Source of the DNA: an uncultured Eudoraea sp.
GTDB lineage: Bacteria > Bacteroidota > Bacteroidia > Flavobacteriales > Flavobacteriaceae
Assembly (NCBI GenBank): GCA_947258405.1
Contig: CAMYIE010000018.1
Coordinates: 1 to 56,295 of the forward strand
Direction: 5' to 3'
Length of the DNA: 56,295 nucleotides
The notes under the pieces are model-generated. The model saw only the letters and a program-made list of their open reading frames with translations. It was not told the origin of the DNA and searched no databases. Each line of letters begins with the position of its first letter. Position 1 is the first letter of the stretch. Position numbers and translations under genes: made by a program. Positions 9,018-16,892 of the stretch are shown in pieces.

Positions 9018-9203
9018 TGGTCTGACTTTCCGATCTGATCTCCATCATAGACCTGGTAGGCGCATACCACTACTTATGTCACTAAGGATTCTAAAAACGA
9101 TTTCTGGTGATCTAGGCCGTGCTGCTCGATAGAATACAGCTGATTGCTCCCTCTACAATCCCATCTTTCAATCTATCACTTTTAAAAACCATCCATTGCA
9201 TGA

Positions 9204-9392
9204 AAAAAAATAAAAAGTGCGGTAAATGTTAGGGCAAATGACTTTCAAAACTTTCTTACCTTGGCTGTTGAAGCTAAGATAAAACCCCATGCAGAAGAGT
9301 TTCCATTTGAAACTGCTATTGAGGTTCTTGTTAGACTAAAATTCAATAAATTATAGGGAGCCAAAGTTTTGCGTATTACGCCAGCTATATAG
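9204..9392 (+). pseudogene. 3' remnant of a zinc-type alcohol dehydrogenase
   Basis: Translating from 9222 gives VNVRANDFQNFLTLAVEAK followed by a segment ending VLVRLKFNKL, then a TAG stop (9354-9356), and then GAKVLRITPAI before a second TAG (9390-9392). This pattern (NxxRxDxxxFLxLAxEAxIKP..EEFP.E.A...L..LK..K..GAKVLRI) is the C-terminal end of MDR-family zinc alcohol dehydrogenases. The in-frame stop between LK.NKL and GAKVL, a TGA just upstream and an A8 tract (9203-9210) where the frame shifts show that it is dead. No intact 5' part is present; vestiges may extend to about 9040. Confidence 0.7.
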
Positions 9393-9434
9393 CAACAAAT
9401 GTGGTTCAACTATATTATAATTAAGATGACAAAG

Positions 9435-9458
9435 AAGTATTCGTATTACTGAATACTT
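9435..9458. promoter_or_regulatory. Perfect 8-bp palindrome before copper operon
   Basis: AAGTATTC (9435-9442) and GAATACTT (9451-9458) form a perfect inverted repeat with an 8-bp spacer, ending 16 bp before the ATG at 9475. Its size and position suit a dimeric repressor or activator site controlling the two-gene operon. It is unlike the enterococcal CopY box I know (TACANNTGTA). The role is inferred. Confidence 0.45.
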
Positions 9459-9474
9459 ATTGCGTAACTTTAAT

Positions 9475-10206
9475 ATGGTGAAATTAAAAGCACATATAGG
9501 GATTATAGTCTTCTTCCTGATACTGCTAATAGGATGTCGGACGGGTAGGAATGAGGATAAACAAGGGAATGTAGTGTTTACAGGTCATCCTGAGGAGATC
9601 ATGGCAGGAAATTTTGATTTAAAAATTGACATTGATAGTCTCGTCGGTAAAAAGAATAGTTACGCTTTTGGTATATTGGATAGCCTTTCAGGGGTTCTTC
9701 AGGTTTTTGATGGTTTACCCTTATTAAGTACGATGGAAGGCGATAGTGTGGTGGTGTCTACTAACCTTAGCGGCCCTGTAATATCACTTGTTTATTGCGA
9801 GACTACCCAGTGGAGTCAGATATCGTTATCACCATCTGTGGCTAATACCGAAGCCCTGGTAGGTTTCTTTCAATACAACGAGTCGCTTGATCTGGACACC
9901 ACATTACCTTTTATTTTCCTGATTGAAGGGGTAGCAGAACAGTTAGATTGGCGAATTGTACCCGATACACTAAAGCAAACGGATCCTTTAGGCAATGATC
10001 AATCAATAAAGTCGGGAAAGGGCACTATCACAGATAAATATATAGAAGTTATTGGAGTTTATTCCACCGATAATAATCATGGATTTACTTCCGAAAATAT
10101 TCCTATTCATATGCATTTCAAAACGGCAGATGGAACACTAGCCGGACATATAGACCATCTCGAACTTGGTCCGGAAATGAGTTTAAGGATACCTAAGTCT
10201 AACTAA
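9475..10206 (+). CDS. Acetolactate decarboxylase-like lipoprotein
   Basis: The 243-residue product has a signal peptide and lipobox (LLIGC), so it is lipid-anchored outside the cytoplasm. The body follows the alpha-acetolactate decarboxylase family: a GVLQVFDGLPLLSTMEGD segment near the N-terminus and, at 212-225, HMHFKTADGTLAGH. The HxH then +11 His spacing is the same as the three zinc ligands of the classical enzyme, which makes acetoin from acetolactate in the cytosol. An anchored, exported version is odd because its substrate is cytosolic. It ends 8 bp before the copper ATPase gene, so the two should be co-transcribed. An alternative is that the metal site now binds copper or another metal. 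The ATG at 9475 is chosen over an upstream TTG. Family assignment is good; function is open. Confidence 0.75.
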   Translation: MVKLKAHIGIIVFFLILLIGCRTGRNEDKQGNVVFTGHPEEIMAGNFDLKIDIDSLVGKKNSYAFGILDSLSGVLQVFDGLPLLSTMEGDSVVVSTNLSGPVISLVYCETTQWSQISLSPSVANTEALVGFFQYNESLDLDTTLPFIFLIEGVAEQLDWRIVPDTLKQTDPLGNDQSIKSGKGTITDKYIEVIGVYSTDNNHGFTSENIPIHMHFKTADGTLAGHIDHLELGPEMSLRIPKSN

Positions 10207-10214
10207 GTACTCCT

Positions 10215-12614
10215 ATGAAGCGTACCTATTATATTGGGGGTATGAGCTGCCAGGGATGCAGGAGCCATGTCGAACAGTATTTGTCCGAGGTAAAAGGCGT
10301 TAGGACCGTAAGCGTTGATTTAGACCAGGCTAAGGCCGAAATAGAGTTTGAGTCTTCTGTACCATTACAAAGCCTGAAATCGTATCTATCCGAAAAAACA
10401 GATCGATATACCATAAGTGACACCCCTGTACAAACCTCGGTTAAAACTGAGCCTGCAACAGTGGCCTTCCCACCAGTATCCGATCAAAAATCACTCTTTT
10501 ATTGCCCCATGCAATGTGAGGGAGACAAGACTTACGAAAAGCCGGGAGACTGTCCGGTATGTGGTATGGACCTTGTCCCGGTGGTTAGCCAGGATTCATC
10601 GGAGGTTGATATCCACAAAAAGCTCGTGATAAAATTTTGGTGGGCACTGCTCTTTACAGTGCCGATATTTATAATCGCCATGAGCGAAATGATACCTTCT
10701 AACCCTCTGTACCAAATACTGCCGCCAAAAGCATGGAACTGGATCCAGCTATTCCTATCGATTCCGGTGGTCTTCTATTCCTGCTGGATGTTTTTCGAAA
10801 GGGCTTATAGAAGTATAAGGTCATGGAACTTAAATATGTTCACCCTGATCGGAATAGGGGCTGGTGTTGCATGGAGCTTTAGTTTAATAGCGCTACTATT
10901 TCCCGGGGTCTTTCCTGCACAATTCAAGTCCGGTTCAGGAGATGTTTTTGTCTACTTTGAGGCTGCTACGGTTATACTTACCCTGGTGCTCCTGGGGCAG
11001 GTTCTGGAGTCGAGGGCACATAGTAAGACTTCTTCTGCCATTCGCGAATTAATAGCACTCGCACCTCAGATGGCAGTCCGACTGATTAATGGGGTAGAGG
11101 AGACCGTACCCTTAGACAGTATTAATAAAGGTGATATCCTGAGAGTGAAACCAGGTCAAAAGATACCTGTTGACGGAATTATTTTCCAGGGCCGGGCCAG
11201 TATTGATGAATCCATGATTTCCGGCGAACCGATCCCTTTAGAGAAAACCCTCAAGGATTCCGTAATCGGAGGAACCATAAATGGCAATACAAGCTTCCTC
11301 ATGCAAGCGGAAAAAGTTGGCTCGGAAACCGTGCTGGCACAAATCATTCAAATGGTTAATGATGCAAGCAGAAGCAGGGCACCTATTCAGAGCCTTGCCG
11401 ATCGGATTTCAGGATATTTTGTCCCGGTAGTGGTGATCATTGCAGCGATCACCTTTGTCATTTGGTCTATTTGGGGTCCTTTCCCTTCCTATGTTTACGG
11501 ATTGGTAAATGCTATTGCAGTACTTATCGTCGCCTGTCCATGTGCATTAGGCCTGGCTACACCTATGTCGGTTATGGTTGGAATAGGCAAGGGAGCAACC
11601 AGAGGTATTTTGTTCCGTAATGCCACCGCTCTTCAGGAACTAAGCAAGATCACCACCCTTGTTGTCGATAAAACCGGAACCCTTACGGAGGGAAAACCAA
11701 GTGTTGCTGCCGTGGTTACAGTTGATAAGGAAATTACCGAGGAGGAACTCATTCGGTACGTTGCATCGCTGAACAAGAACAGTGAACATCCCCTGGCTGA
11801 AGCTACTATGGCTTACGCGGATAAAATGGGGATAGAAAGTGCTGAAGTTGATGATTTCAAAGCTCTGACAGGACAAGGAGTAACAGCGACTATGTATGGT
11901 GTACCCGTAATTGTGGGAAACAGTTCCTTAATTGAATCCCAATGTGATGGTTTATCGTATACTATTGAGGATATGGCTACTGCCTATCAGCGTGAGGGAA
12001 AAACCGTGGCCTTTGTCGCAGCTGATAAAAAAGTTATCGGGATAGTGGTGTATGAAGATAATGTAAAGGATAACAGCAAAGAAGTCATTAAATCTTTTCA
12101 CAGAAAGGGAATTGAGGTTATAATGCTCACAGGCGATGATGCGCGAACTGCCGGATTTATTGCTGGTCAGCTAGGGATTTCAGAATATAAAGCCAGACTG
12201 ATGCCTTCTGATAAACTAGAGGAGGTTTTGAGATTAAGGGAGAAAGGTAAATTTGTAGCCATGGCCGGCGATGGAATTAACGATGCTCCTGCTCTTGCCA
12301 GGAGCAATGTTGGTATTGCCATGGGAACCGGCACAGATGTGGCTATAGAAAGCGCAGATATTACACTGGTAAAGGGAGACCTGAATGGAATTATCAAAGC
12401 GCATACATTAAGTCATTCCGTTATGAAAAACATTCGACAAAACCTGTTTTTTGCTCTGGTGTACAATGCACTGGGAGTGCCTATTGCTGCAGGTGTTCTC
12501 TATCCGGTCTTTGGAATCCTTTTGTCGCCAATGATCGCTGCTGCTGCGATGAGCTTTAGTTCGGTATCGGTCATTTCAAATGCACTTCGATTGAGATCTG
12601 CAAAATTGGAATGA
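10215..12614 (+). CDS. copA: Copper-translocating P-type ATPase
   Basis: This 799-residue P1B-type ATPase exports Cu(I) from the cytosol. It has an N-terminal heavy-metal-associated domain with GMSCQGC (Cys12/Cys15), then a second metal-binding segment with the YCPMQC...DCPVCGMDLVPV pattern (about 96-123) common in Bacteroidota CopA, six to eight membrane spans, the CPC transport motif (Cys441-Pro-Cys443 in VACPCALGLATP), the phosphorylated Asp485 in DKTGTLTEG, the HP motif in SEHPLAEA, and GDGINDAPAL. Length and domains are complete. It follows the acetolactate-decarboxylase-like lipoprotein by 8 bp. The CPC motif supports Cu(I) or Ag(I) rather than zinc. Confidence 0.95.
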   Translation: MKRTYYIGGMSCQGCRSHVEQYLSEVKGVRTVSVDLDQAKAEIEFESSVPLQSLKSYLSEKTDRYTISDTPVQTSVKTEPATVAFPPVSDQKSLFYCPMQCEGDKTYEKPGDCPVCGMDLVPVVSQDSSEVDIHKKLVIKFWWALLFTVPIFIIAMSEMIPSNPLYQILPPKAWNWIQLFLSIPVVFYSCWMFFERAYRSIRSWNLNMFTLIGIGAGVAWSFSLIALLFPGVFPAQFKSGSGDVFVYFEAATVILTLVLLGQVLESRAHSKTSSAIRELIALAPQMAVRLINGVEETVPLDSINKGDILRVKPGQKIPVDGIIFQGRASIDESMISGEPIPLEKTLKDSVIGGTINGNTSFLMQAEKVGSETVLAQIIQMVNDASRSRAPIQSLADRISGYFVPVVVIIAAITFVIWSIWGPFPSYVYGLVNAIAVLIVACPCALGLATPMSVMVGIGKGATRGILFRNATALQELSKITTLVVDKTGTLTEGKPSVAAVVTVDKEITEEELIRYVASLNKNSEHPLAEATMAYADKMGIESAEVDDFKALTGQGVTATMYGVPVIVGNSSLIESQCDGLSYTIEDMATAYQREGKTVAFVAADKKVIGIVVYEDNVKDNSKEVIKSFHRKGIEVIMLTGDDARTAGFIAGQLGISEYKARLMPSDKLEEVLRLREKGKFVAMAGDGINDAPALARSNVGIAMGTGTDVAIESADITLVKGDLNGIIKAHTLSHSVMKNIRQNLFFALVYNALGVPIAAGVLYPVFGILLSPMIAAAAMSFSSVSVISNALRLRSAKLE

Positions 12615-12818
12615 TAAAACAATTAAGCAGCTTTTCGAAAAACACACCAACTTCTTCAACCAAAGCTTCAAAATTGTAAATTTAAAAACCCGATGGAATA
12701 CAGCAGTTTCAATCAATAGCCCGCATAGAGGTTTAGTCTGGTTGGGCGAATTATTCTAAATAAGGAGCTTCCATTAAGGATTCTCCAGAAACTCATAAAA
12801 AATCCCAAAGGGTCTGTT

Positions 12819-13490
12819 ATGAAGTCATATACCCCCTCAGAGATTATTGCGAAAATGGAGCTAACAGGATTGGTCCCTGTTTTTAATCATCACGATGCCG
12901 AAACTGCGGCCGAAGTTTTGATTAACTCCTATGAAGCCGGAATCAGGGTTTTCGAATTTACCAACCGTGGGGCTAATGCGCTCGAGGTTTTCGAGCATCT
13001 TGTAAAAGTGGTTTCCGGCAACAACGATCTTGTTCTGGGAATCGGTACGATCTGGACTCAGGAACAAGCCGAAAGGTTCCTGGATGCAGGGGCTCAATTC
13101 ATTGTTTCACCTGCGCTTTTACCAGATATCGCAGATAGTATGAACGAAAGAAATATATTGTGGGTTCCCGGGTGCGGTACCATTACAGAGGTTAATACCG
13201 CTATTAATATTGGCGCCAGGCTGGTAAAGATTTTTCCGGGCAATGTTCTGGGGCCTGCGTTCGCGAGTGCAGTTAATTCTGTATTGCCTGAAGTAAAACT
13301 TATGCCAACCGGTGGGGTAAAACCAACGGCAGAAAATTTGAGCGATTGGTTCAATGCCGGAGTGATGTGCGTTGGAATGGGTTCCCAGCTCTTTTCCCGC
13401 AAACTCATAGAAAAGGGCAATTTTGAGCAGATCCAGGAAGAAATTTCGGATGTTCTTTCACTGCTTCGATCGGTCCGGGATAAAGTATAG
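12819..13490 (+). CDS. eda: KDPG/KHG aldolase
   Basis: A 223-residue TIM-barrel class I aldolase that splits 2-keto-3-deoxy-6-phosphogluconate to pyruvate and glyceraldehyde-3-phosphate, the last step of the Entner-Doudoroff and uronate routes. The Schiff-base lysine is Lys137 in LVKIFPG, with Glu46 and Arg50 in FEFTNRG and the phosphate-binding MPTGGV turn. Length is normal. It opens an operon with a secreted esterase (6 bp gap), a BASS-family symporter and a sulfatase, and no KDG kinase is next to it. That context suggests a catabolic route for a sugar acid released from an esterified or sulfated polymer. Confidence 0.92.
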   Translation: MKSYTPSEIIAKMELTGLVPVFNHHDAETAAEVLINSYEAGIRVFEFTNRGANALEVFEHLVKVVSGNNDLVLGIGTIWTQEQAERFLDAGAQFIVSPALLPDIADSMNERNILWVPGCGTITEVNTAINIGARLVKIFPGNVLGPAFASAVNSVLPEVKLMPTGGVKPTAENLSDWFNAGVMCVGMGSQLFSRKLIEKGNFEQIQEEISDVLSLLRSVRDKV

Positions 13491-13496
13491 TAATAT

Positions 13497-14228
13497 ATGA
13501 ATGGAGTATTGCCACAGTTTCTAAGACATTTATTATGGGTATTATGTTTATCAACAATCTATGGTTGTAGCGGACAACCCAATCTTCTTGAAGATCATTT
13601 AGAAACCAATAATCGCGAGACCTTAAAATACTACCTGTATTTCCCGGAGGATTACGCACAGCAGTCGGATGAGGAATACGGCTTACTGTTATTCCTTCAT
13701 GGGGGTGGTGAGGCAGGAGGTACACTAGAGAATCTTCAGACAGGCGGGCCTCCGAAGATGATTGTCGAAGGACAGCAATTCCCATTTCTTATTTTAGCCC
13801 CGCAGCATCCACATAAAAGACTGTTTTGGAATACTCGTGCAGTAATGCAATTGTTGGAACATGTTCTGAAAGAATATAGAATCGACAGGAAGAGAGTCTA
13901 CCTATCAGGCCTTAGTCGTGGCGGTACAGCCGCCTGGGAGATGGCAGTACAGTATCCAGATACCTTTGCGGCCTTGGCCGTGGTCTGCGGTATGAGTCCG
14001 TTACCCTATGCCTCATGGATCAATAAAGAGATGCCCATTTGGGTGTTTCATGGCGAAGAAGACCGTGTCATACATATCTCTGAATCAGATACTATGGTCA
14101 GGAAACTCAGGCAATTGGGATATGATGTCAATTATACCAAATACCCCGGACTCGGACATAATGCCTGGGATCGGGCATACCAGACAGATTCACTTTATAC
14201 CTGGCTTTCTCGGCAGAGCTTAAAATAA
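13497..14228 (+). CDS. Secreted alpha/beta-hydrolase (esterase-like) lipoprotein
   Basis: The 243-residue product has a signal peptide with a lipobox (IYGC, Cys24). The hydrolase core shows the HGGGEAGG oxyanion region (69-75), nucleophile Ser140 in SGLSRGG, probable Asp189 in HGEEDRV, and His221 in GLGHNAW, a complete catalytic triad. It resembles prolyl-oligopeptidase/dienelactone-hydrolase and feruloyl or acetyl esterase-type proteins, not lipases. Its stop and the start of the symporter gene share bases (TAATG), so translation is coupled. In context it probably removes acyl groups from a carbohydrate or phenolic substrate outside the cell; this is inference. Confidence 0.85.
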   Translation: MNGVLPQFLRHLLWVLCLSTIYGCSGQPNLLEDHLETNNRETLKYYLYFPEDYAQQSDEEYGLLLFLHGGGEAGGTLENLQTGGPPKMIVEGQQFPFLILAPQHPHKRLFWNTRAVMQLLEHVLKEYRIDRKRVYLSGLSRGGTAAWEMAVQYPDTFAALAVVCGMSPLPYASWINKEMPIWVFHGEEDRVIHISESDTMVRKLRQLGYDVNYTKYPGLGHNAWDRAYQTDSLYTWLSRQSLK

Positions 14229-15337
14229 TGAATATGTGGAATAAAATACTCTTCATCACCACCCTTCTGGCTGGAACTGCAAGCGTAATTCTACTGTTTT
14301 TAGGTAGGATAGAAGATGCCGGGCCGTTGCTGGTCTTTTTTCTTATTCTAGTAGCCACCGTGATACGGAAACATCCTGTTTTTGCTGGTTTTGGGTATAC
14401 CATATGGATATTTGCAGCTGTCACGGCTTCGCTATATTATCCACAATACTTTATTAAGATCGGAAACTTCGATCTTAAACAGCTTATAGTCCCCTTATTG
14501 ATGATCATTATGTTTGGGATGGGTACTGCGATGAGCCTTAAAGACTTTCAGGGCGTCATTAAAATGCCTAAAGGTGTTGTGGTGGGAATCGTATGTCAGT
14601 TTACCATTATGCCTTGTGTTGGTTTTGGGCTGGCATACCTTTTTAAATTCCCGCCTGAGATCGCTGCCGGTATTATCCTTGTGGGGAGTTCGCCCAGTGG
14701 TCTCGCGTCGAACGTTATGGCATTTATTTCTGATGCTAACCTCGCCTTATCACTTACCTTAACAGCTGTAGCCACTCTACTCGCACCGCTATTTACGCCT
14801 TTTTTAATGCAACTTCTGGCCGATGAACTGGTACCCATCAATTTCCTTGCGATGCTTTGGAGCATTGTGAAGATTGTTATCCTGCCAATTGTTTTAGGAC
14901 TGATATTTAACCGCTTCGCTCATGGACGGTTTCCATGGCTGGATAAGGCGATGCCAATAGTCTCCATGGCCGGTATAGCTGTGATAATAACTATAATAAC
15001 CGCCGCTGGAAGAGATTCCCTGCTTGCTATCGGACTCACGCTGGTATTGGCTGTGATTATTCATAATACAGCCGGTTATTTCTTTGGCTATTGGGGTAGT
15101 AGGTTGGTGGGACTCGATCAAAGGTCGGCCCGTACAGTAGCCTTCGAGGTCGGTATGCAAAATGCCGGATTGGCTTCGGGTATAGCTCTGGAAATGGGAA
15201 GAGTGGCGACCATGGGTCTGGCTCCGGCTGTTTTTGGTCCGATGATGAATATTTCAGGATCATCACTGGCGACATGGTGGCGGGGCAGGCCAGTTGAGAC
15301 AAATAATAAAAGGGAGATCAAAATTTACAAAAAATGA
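14228..15337 (+). CDS. Bile acid:sodium symporter (BASS) family transporter
   Basis: This 369-residue inner-membrane protein has about ten hydrophobic spans and the BASS hallmarks: a crossover helix with GSSPSGLASNVMAF (near 157-170, matching the P-G/S-G-x-ASN motif of ASBT) and a late glutamate-containing EVGMQNAGLASG sodium-site helix. Characterised relatives move organic anions with sodium: bile acids (ASBT), pyruvate (plant BASS2), ketopantoate (PanS). Being coupled to KDPG aldolase, an esterase and a sulfatase, it probably imports an organic acid such as a keto-sugar acid rather than bile acids. It overlaps the esterase stop (TAATG) and its own stop overlaps the sulfatase start (ATGA). 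Confidence 0.9.
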   Translation: MNMWNKILFITTLLAGTASVILLFLGRIEDAGPLLVFFLILVATVIRKHPVFAGFGYTIWIFAAVTASLYYPQYFIKIGNFDLKQLIVPLLMIIMFGMGTAMSLKDFQGVIKMPKGVVVGIVCQFTIMPCVGFGLAYLFKFPPEIAAGIILVGSSPSGLASNVMAFISDANLALSLTLTAVATLLAPLFTPFLMQLLADELVPINFLAMLWSIVKIVILPIVLGLIFNRFAHGRFPWLDKAMPIVSMAGIAVIITIITAAGRDSLLAIGLTLVLAVIIHNTAGYFFGYWGSRLVGLDQRSARTVAFEVGMQNAGLASGIALEMGRVATMGLAPAVFGPMMNISGSSLATWWRGRPVETNNKREIKIYKK

Positions 15338-16821
15338 AATGGACTTTGTTTACAGCTATCTTACTGGGGGTATGCGGATGTGCAGGTGCTCAATCTGAAA
15401 GATTTTTTGGTGATGAGACAGCATCCTTCACAAAACGCAATGTGATCTTTATACTTACCGATGACCATCGATACGACTATATGGGCTTTACAGGAAAAGT
15501 ACCCTGGTTAAAGACCCCTAATTTAGACCGCCTGGCTGCTGAAGGCGCATATTTTCCCAATGCTTTTGTCACCACTTCGCTATGTTCACCCAGCAGGGCT
15601 TCCATACTCACCGGGTTGTATTCACATCAGCATACCATAGTGGACAATCATGCGCCAGATCCCGGAGATCTGACCTATTTCCCACAATATTTACAAACAG
15701 CAGGGTATCAAACTTCCTTTTTTGGTAAATGGCATATGGGCGATGCCAGCGATGAACCCAGACCCGGATTCGATCACTGGGAAAGTTTTAAGGGACAAGG
15801 TGTTTACTATAACCCGACACTGAACATCAATGGCAATCGAACTATTTATAAAGACTCAACCTACATCACCGATCTGCTTACAGATCACGCTATAGAATGG
15901 CTCGAAAAACGCAATACGGAACAACCCTTTTTTCTTTATTTGTCACATAAAGCGGTTCATGCTGCTTTTAAACCAGCGAAAAGACATAAGGGAATGTACC
16001 AGGGCCTTAAAATAGATTTGCCCCCTACTTACTATCAAACTAAAACCGGAGATTACCTAGATTTAAATTGGCCTCAGTGGGTGGCCGATCAACGCATTAG
16101 CTGGCATGGGGTAGACTATATGTATCACGGTAAGGGGGAATTTCAGGAATTGGTAGTCGATTATTGTGAAACCCTGATGGGAGTAGACGATAGCGTAGGG
16201 AAAGTACTCCGGCATCTTGAAGCGATCGGGTTGTCCGAATCCACTTTGGTCATTTATATGGGCGATAATGGCTTTAGCTGGGGAGAACATGGACTAATCG
16301 ATAAAAGGCATTTTTACGAAGAGTCGGTAAAAGTCCCTTTATTGATGAGATGTCCTGAACTAATCTCCAACAATGGAGAATTCACTCAAATGGTTCAGAA
16401 TATCGATATCGCACCCACAATCCTCGATGCAGCGGGGATTGAACAGCCCGAGCATTTATCGGGGATCTCTTTGATTCCGATTCTGGGTGCAGAACCTGCA
16501 GCCAAATCCAGGCAGGAAATCTTTTATGAGTATTATTGGGAATACGACTTCCCGATGACCCCCACCGTATTCGGAATGCGCACAGATCGCTATAAATATA
16601 TACGGTATCACGGGATTTGGGATCGGAACGAATTATATGATTTGCAAGCAGATCCTGCTGAAAAATATAACCTTATCGGGGACCCAAATCTACAGGAACA
16701 AGCCAAATCGATGTCTCTAGCTTTATATCGTTGGCTTGAAGAGTCTGGTGGGATGCAAATTCCTTTGAAAAAAACGGTGAAATATCGTTTCGGAGACTTT
16801 AAACATCAAAATGAGTATTGA
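15334..16821 (+). CDS. Cysteine-type S1 sulfatase
   Basis: The 495-residue exported sulfatase (signal peptide with GVCGC lipobox-like end) hydrolyses sulfate esters. The active-site signature is Cys84-Ser-Pro-Ser-Arg88 in TSLCSPSRASILTG, in which Cys84 must be oxidised to formylglycine by a maturase encoded elsewhere. Metal-binding Asp43-Asp44 (TDDHRYD) and the later MGDNGFSWGEHG segment are present, as is the C-terminal LYDLQADPAEKYNL segment. Length is normal for family S1. The ATGA overlap with the symporter marks it as the fourth gene of the aldolase operon. Substrate is not predictable from sequence alone; a sulfated glycan fragment is likely. Confidence 0.93.
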   Translation: MKWTLFTAILLGVCGCAGAQSERFFGDETASFTKRNVIFILTDDHRYDYMGFTGKVPWLKTPNLDRLAAEGAYFPNAFVTTSLCSPSRASILTGLYSHQHTIVDNHAPDPGDLTYFPQYLQTAGYQTSFFGKWHMGDASDEPRPGFDHWESFKGQGVYYNPTLNINGNRTIYKDSTYITDLLTDHAIEWLEKRNTEQPFFLYLSHKAVHAAFKPAKRHKGMYQGLKIDLPPTYYQTKTGDYLDLNWPQWVADQRISWHGVDYMYHGKGEFQELVVDYCETLMGVDDSVGKVLRHLEAIGLSESTLVIYMGDNGFSWGEHGLIDKRHFYEESVKVPLLMRCPELISNNGEFTQMVQNIDIAPTILDAAGIEQPEHLSGISLIPILGAEPAAKSRQEIFYEYYWEYDFPMTPTVFGMRTDRYKYIRYHGIWDRNELYDLQADPAEKYNLIGDPNLQEQAKSMSLALYRWLEESGGMQIPLKKTVKYRFGDFKHQNEY

Positions 16822-16850
16822 TATGTTATTCTCGATAGGATCATGTGTCG

Positions 16851-16858
16851 TATTTTTG
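16851..16858 (+). promoter_or_regulatory. Candidate -7 element (TATTTTTG)
   Basis: An exact match to the Bacteroidota -7 consensus TAnnTTTG lies 34 bp upstream of the DUF255 gene start. No well-placed -33 TTG is seen, so it is tentative. If real, the DUF255 gene has its own promoter, separate from the sulfatase operon. Confidence 0.4.
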
Positions 16859-16892
16859 CCTTCTGGTTGATCCAGAATATCATTTATAATTT

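Larger units (their letters stand above)
8631..9474. other. 844-bp gene-poor region
   Basis: This stretch separates the divergent receptor operon from the acetolactate-decarboxylase-like/copper ATPase operon. It contains a possible 35-codon ORF (8865-8972), a strong terminator (8991-9014), a decayed dehydrogenase remnant (9204-9392) and a palindrome (9435-9458). The part 9020-9200 has no intact frame; one short translated run there (SIIDLVGA near 9043-9066) could be an older piece of the same dehydrogenase. Confidence 0.6.

Noticed and set aside
13405-13785. 126-codon minus-strand frame across the aldolase/esterase junction
   Set aside because: Both strands cannot be coding here; the plus-strand genes have catalytic motifs and tight operon spacing.
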